Shown here piece by piece: positions 14,114 through 16,599 of a stretch of 16,599 bases of DNA. The first letter of the stretch is position 1, and each line of letters opens with the position of its first letter. Made by a program: the position numbers and the translations under genes. Source of the stretch: Bacillota bacterium (GTDB taxonomy: Bacteria > Bacillota > Clostridia > Christensenellales > Aristaeellaceae). Where the stretch lies: NCBI GenBank assembly GCA_023411175.1, contig JAEYPB010000044.1:1-16599 (forward strand), written 5' to 3'. The notes beneath the pieces are model-generated. The model ran no database searches and had not been told where the DNA came from. It saw only the letters and a program-made list of their open reading frames with translations.

Positions 14114-15034
14114 ATGCCTGTCAAAATTCCCGACAATCTCCCGGCGGTACAGGTGCTGCGCGAGGAAAACATCTTTGTCATGACCGAGGGGCGCGCCGTC
14201 AGCCAGGACATCCGCCCATTGCGGGTGGCCATTCTGAACCTGATGCCAAACAAGGAGGTTACCGAGACGCAGCTTCTGCGCGTGATCGGCAACACGCCGC
14301 TTCAGGTGGAAGTGACGTTTTTGCGCGCCGCCACCCATGAGAGCGTCAACACCTCGAAGCTGCACCTGGACTCCTTCTACAAGACGTTCGACGATGTCAG
14401 CCATGAAAAATTTGACGGGCTGGTCATCACCGGCGCGCCGGTGGAAATGCTCAGGTTCGAGGATGTGGACTACTGGGAAGAGTTGACGAACATCCTGAGG
14501 TGGGCGGAGACCCACGTTTTCTCGACATTTCTGATCTGCTGGGCGGCGCAGGCGGGGCTTTACTACTACTACGGCATTCCCAAGTATGCGCTGGGCATGA
14601 AGTGCTCCGGCGTGTTCCCTCACGACGTGCTGGCGCCTTCGCACCCGCTGATGCGCGGGTTCGACGCCAGGTTCTTCGCCCCTCATTCCCGCCACACCGA
14701 GGTGCGGGCGGAGGACATCCTCGCCGTGCCGGAGCTGACGCTGCTCTCCGTGAGCGAAGAGGCCGGCGTGTACATCGCGGCGTCGCCGCTGGGCAAGCGC
14801 GTGTTCGTGACGGGCCACTCGGAGTACGACCCGAACACGCTAAGGATGGAGTATGAGCGGGATGTGAAGAAGGGCATGGACGTGCCGGTGCCCTGCAACT
14901 ACTTCCCGGGCGACGACCCCACGAAGGAGCCGCTGGTGATCTGGCGCGCCCATTCGAACCTTCTGTTCCAGAATTGGCTCAACTACTGCGTCTATCAGGA
15001 GACGCCCTACGACCCGGAGAAGATCGGGCAGTAG
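14114..15034 (+). CDS. metA: Homoserine O-acetyltransferase (MetA family)
   Basis: This 306-residue member of the MetA acyltransferase family activates homoserine for methionine synthesis. The catalytic Cys is at 142 (ICWAAQAG) and the His-Glu pair at 235 and 237 (TGHSEYD), exactly the family numbering. Position 111 is Glu (GAPVEML). In biochemical work on this family Glu-111 goes with acetyl-CoA and Gly-111 with succinyl-CoA, so an acetyltransferase is predicted even though the fold is that of homoserine O-succinyltransferase. The start at ATG 14114 is 6 bases after AGGAGG, gives the family's usual length and matches the conserved PVKIPDNLPA opening; the longer frame from 14036 runs inside the previous gene. 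No SAM riboswitch is seen, as metA is downstream of the VanW gene. Other methionine genes are not in the window. Confidence 0.94.
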   Translation: MPVKIPDNLPAVQVLREENIFVMTEGRAVSQDIRPLRVAILNLMPNKEVTETQLLRVIGNTPLQVEVTFLRAATHESVNTSKLHLDSFYKTFDDVSHEKFDGLVITGAPVEMLRFEDVDYWEELTNILRWAETHVFSTFLICWAAQAGLYYYYGIPKYALGMKCSGVFPHDVLAPSHPLMRGFDARFFAPHSRHTEVRAEDILAVPELTLLSVSEEAGVYIAASPLGKRVFVTGHSEYDPNTLRMEYERDVKKGMDVPVPCNYFPGDDPTKEPLVIWRAHSNLLFQNWLNYCVYQETPYDPEKIGQ

Positions 15035-15083
15035 GCGGCCCGCGAGGCTGTCAAGGTATTCAGGCTGGCCAATACAGGACATG

Positions 15084-15138
15084 GGTCGGGCGATGTGGAA
15101 TGCAGCCTGCGGCAGCGCATGCCCGGCCTTCTTATTAT
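15084..15138 (+). terminator. Terminator after metA
   Basis: GGTCGGGC (15084-15091) pairs with GCCCGGCC (15121-15128) with one G-U pair. Inside it a GCAGCC/GGCAGC stem closes on a TGC loop. TTCTTATTAT follows. It begins 50 bases after the metA stop. Confidence 0.65.
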
Positions 15139-15215
15139 ACGCTGCCGTTTCTGCGGTTCCCGGGTACTTTCGGATGGCGCGAAGGTATTTCTAGAAATAT
15201 TTACGCTGTAGGGTA

Positions 15216-15244
15216 TTGACGAAGCGCGTGGAGTTTGTTACAAT
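15216..15244 (+). promoter_or_regulatory. Promoter of the tRNA cluster
   Basis: TTGACG (15216-15221), 17 bases, TACAAT (15239-15244), about 37 bases before the first tRNA. A 14-bp palindrome TATTTCTAGAAATA (15186-15199) lies just upstream in an AT-rich patch that could act as an UP element. Confidence 0.75.
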
Positions 15245-15281
15245 AATCTCCGTCGCCTGAGCGGGCTTGGGCGAACCCCAG

Positions 15282-15358
<77 letters not shown>

Positions 15359-15378
15359 ATTCCAGCCTGCGCAGTTGT

Positions 15379-15453
15379 GGCCTCTTGGTCAAGTGGTTAA
15401 GACACCGCCCTTTCACGGCGGTAACAGGGGTTCGAGTCCCCTAGAGGTCACCA
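15379..15453 (+). tRNA. tRNA-Glu (anticodon TTC)
   Basis: The acceptor arms GGCCTCT and AGAGGTC pair with one G-U, the anticodon stem CCGCC/GGCGG encloses CTTTCAC with anticodon TTC, and CCA is encoded. The sequence is close to other Firmicute tRNA-Glu genes. Confidence 0.96.
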
Positions 15454-15506
15454 TGAGACGCACCGGCGTTGATTGCAATGTCCGGTGCGTCATTCCAGAA
15501 TGGCGC

Positions 15507-15583
15507 GGGCCTTTAGCTCAGTTGGTCAGAGCAGTCGGCTCATAACCGATCGGTCCGGGGTTCAAGTCCCTGAAGGCCCACCA
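15507..15583 (+). tRNA. tRNA with anticodon CAT, elongator Met (or Ile2)
   Basis: The acceptor arms GGGCCTT and AAGGCCC pair fully, the anticodon loop is CTCATAA, and CCA is encoded. A paired G1-C72 and the lack of three G-C pairs at the base of the anticodon stem exclude an initiator tRNA. Elongator Met is the likeliest, but the lysidine-modified Ile2 tRNA has the same anticodon and similar loops, so the identity is not fully settled. Confidence 0.88.
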
Positions 15584-15609
15584 ATTTCTCAGGCCGCGTC
15601 AGGCCATAT

Positions 15610-15686
15610 GGTCCGGTAGTTCAGTTGGTTAGAATGCCAGCCTGTCACGCTGGAGGTCGAGGGTTCGAGCCCCTTCCGGATCGCCA
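15610..15686 (+). tRNA. tRNA-Asp (anticodon GTC)
   Basis: The acceptor arms GGTCCGG and CCGGATC pair, the anticodon stem CCAGC/GCTGG encloses CTGTCAC with anticodon GTC, the discriminator is G as expected for Asp, and CCA is encoded. Its last base is also the first base of the following terminator stem. Confidence 0.97.
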
Positions 15687-15714
15687 AAGCGCCCTTCGCT
15701 TCGAAGGGCGCTTT
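15686..15714 (+). terminator. Terminator of the tRNA cluster
   Basis: A perfect 13-bp stem AAAGCGCCCTTCG / CGAAGGGCGCTTT with a CTT loop is followed by TTTCATTTA. It directly abuts the tRNA-Asp 3' end. Confidence 0.9.
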
Positions 15715-15716
15715 CA

Positions 15717-15745
15717 TTTACTTTCTCCGCCGAAAACGGTATAAT
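15717..15745 (+). promoter_or_regulatory. Promoter of recD2
   Basis: TTTACT (15717-15722), 17 bases, TATAAT (15740-15745). The -35 overlaps the tail of the tRNA terminator. The start, near 15752, is about 20 bases before the ATG. Confidence 0.7.
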
Positions 15746-15772
15746 AAGCTATACAATCATGGGAGGTACGCC

Positions 15773-16599
15773 ATGCCGCGCGTCGAAGGGGTCGTGGAGG
15801 AGATCGTCTTCCGCAACGACCAGAACGGGTTTTCGGTGCTCTCGGTCAAGTCGGGCCGGGAGCGCATTAACGCGGTGGGGGCGCTTGCCTTCGTGGTCGC
15901 CGGAGAGCGCGTGATCCTGGAGGGGGACTGGGTAGAGCACCCGGAATACGGGCGGCAGCTCCGAATCGCCTCCTGCGAGAACGTGGAGCCGGAAACGGTC
16001 AGCGGCATCGAAAGGTATCTCGGTTCCGGGCTGATCCGTGGCGTGGGCAGCGTTACCGCCAAGCTGATCGTGCAACACTTCGGCGAGGACACGCTTTCAA
16101 TCCTGGACGAGGCCCCCGACCGCCTGAGTGAGATCCCCGGCATCGGCCCCAAGCGCGCGCGGCTGATCGCCCAGTCCTACACGGAGCAGCGCGCCGCCAG
16201 GCAGGCGCTCGTGTTTTTGCAGGGCTACGGCATATCGCCCGCCCTTTCCATGAAGATCTACAAGGCTTTCGGCGACGCGACCCAGGCGGTGGTGCGCGCC
16301 AACCCTTACGCGCTGGTCGAGCGGGTGGAGGGCATCGGTTTCAAGACCGCTGACGCCATCGCCCATTCGCTGGGCATCGAGCCGGAGTCGCCGGAGCGGC
16401 TGGGCTGCGCGCTCGAATACGTTCTGGGGGAGGCCTCCGCCACCTCCGGCCACATGTACCTGCCGAGGTAAGAGCTCGTCAGGGAGACGGCGCGCCTGAC
16501 CGGCGCGCCGGCGGAGTTGATCGACGACCAGCTCCGCACCCTCCGGCTGATCGGGCGGATGGTGGTTCAGGCGGTGGACGCTCAGGAAGGGGTGTACCT
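15773..16599 (+). pseudogene. recD2: RecD2 helicase, interrupted by an in-frame TAA and cut by the window edge
   Basis: ATG 15773 follows GGAGG by 6-7 bases. The first 232 codons match the N-terminal part of RecD2 (RecD-like 5'-3' DNA helicase). An OB-like start reads VEGVVEEIVFRNDQNGFSV. A helix-hairpin-helix part at about 80-145 has GLIRGVGSVTAKLI and LSEIPGIGPKRARLI, and a further HhH reads VEGIGFKTAD. After GHMYLPR the frame meets TAA at 16469-16471. The same frame then continues for at least 42 codons with RecD2-like sequence (ELVRETARLTG, LIDDQLRTLRLIGR), in which intact relatives have Glu or a similar residue at the stop (from memory). The ATPase domains would lie beyond the window. 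It is either a nonsense mutation (for example GAA to TAA) or a sequence error. Without the stop this would be an ordinary recD2. Confidence 0.85.

Overview
The window is about 60% GC and looks like a chromosomal piece of a high-GC member of the Clostridia (Bacillota), perhaps near the Christensenellales. The evidence is a T-box leader on an asparagine synthetase, glnA followed by a nitR-type ANTAR gene, a CD1871A-like CXXC mini-protein, a VanW/G5 protein, RecD2, CCA-encoding tRNA genes, consensus TTGACA-17-TATAAT promoters, and frequent TTG/GTG starts with strong Shine-Dalgarno (SD) sequences. The order-level guess is weak. No phage, IS element or CRISPR array is visible. Most of the window is amino-acid, nitrogen and one-carbon metabolism.

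Layout. (1) 1-427, minus: 5' part of a LysM protein with a proline-rich repeat tail, running off the left edge. (2) 496-4044, minus: a three-gene operon of piperideine-6-carboxylate dehydrogenase, L-lysine 6-aminotransferase and a short-chain dehydrogenase. The first two should convert lysine to 2-aminoadipate. It has its own promoter and a leader hairpin, and ends in a strong terminator whose 3' arm contains the SD of the LysM gene. (3) 4481-6388, minus: asparagine synthetase behind a T-box leader with an AAC (Asn) specifier. (4) 6495-8505, plus: glnA and an ANTAR antiterminator gene, from a consensus promoter. (5) 8624-9735, minus: a DUF4432 aldose-epimerase-like gene. (6) 9738-12515, plus, divergent from (5): a 56-residue CXXC membrane mini-protein, a polyferredoxin-type membrane protein and formate-tetrahydrofolate ligase, in overlapping frames. 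(7) 12587-15138, plus: VanW/G5 cell-wall protein and MetA. (8) 15216-15714, plus: tRNA-Pro, tRNA-Glu, a CAU-anticodon tRNA and tRNA-Asp. (9) 15717-16599, plus: recD2, interrupted by an in-frame TAA and cut by the right edge.

How it fits together. Regions 3 and 4 form a divergent nitrogen block: asparagine synthesis sensed through uncharged tRNA-Asn, and glutamine synthesis paired with an RNA-binding regulator. Region 2 moves lysine nitrogen to 2-oxoglutarate. Region 6 couples a one-carbon enzyme to a membrane Fe-S module of unknown role. The least ordinary points are the recD2 stop, SDs placed inside terminator arms (asnB and the LysM gene), the membrane Fe-S/CXXC/fhs operon, and the 5'-terminal hairpin of the glnA transcript. 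I do not see a clear wholly new multi-gene system.
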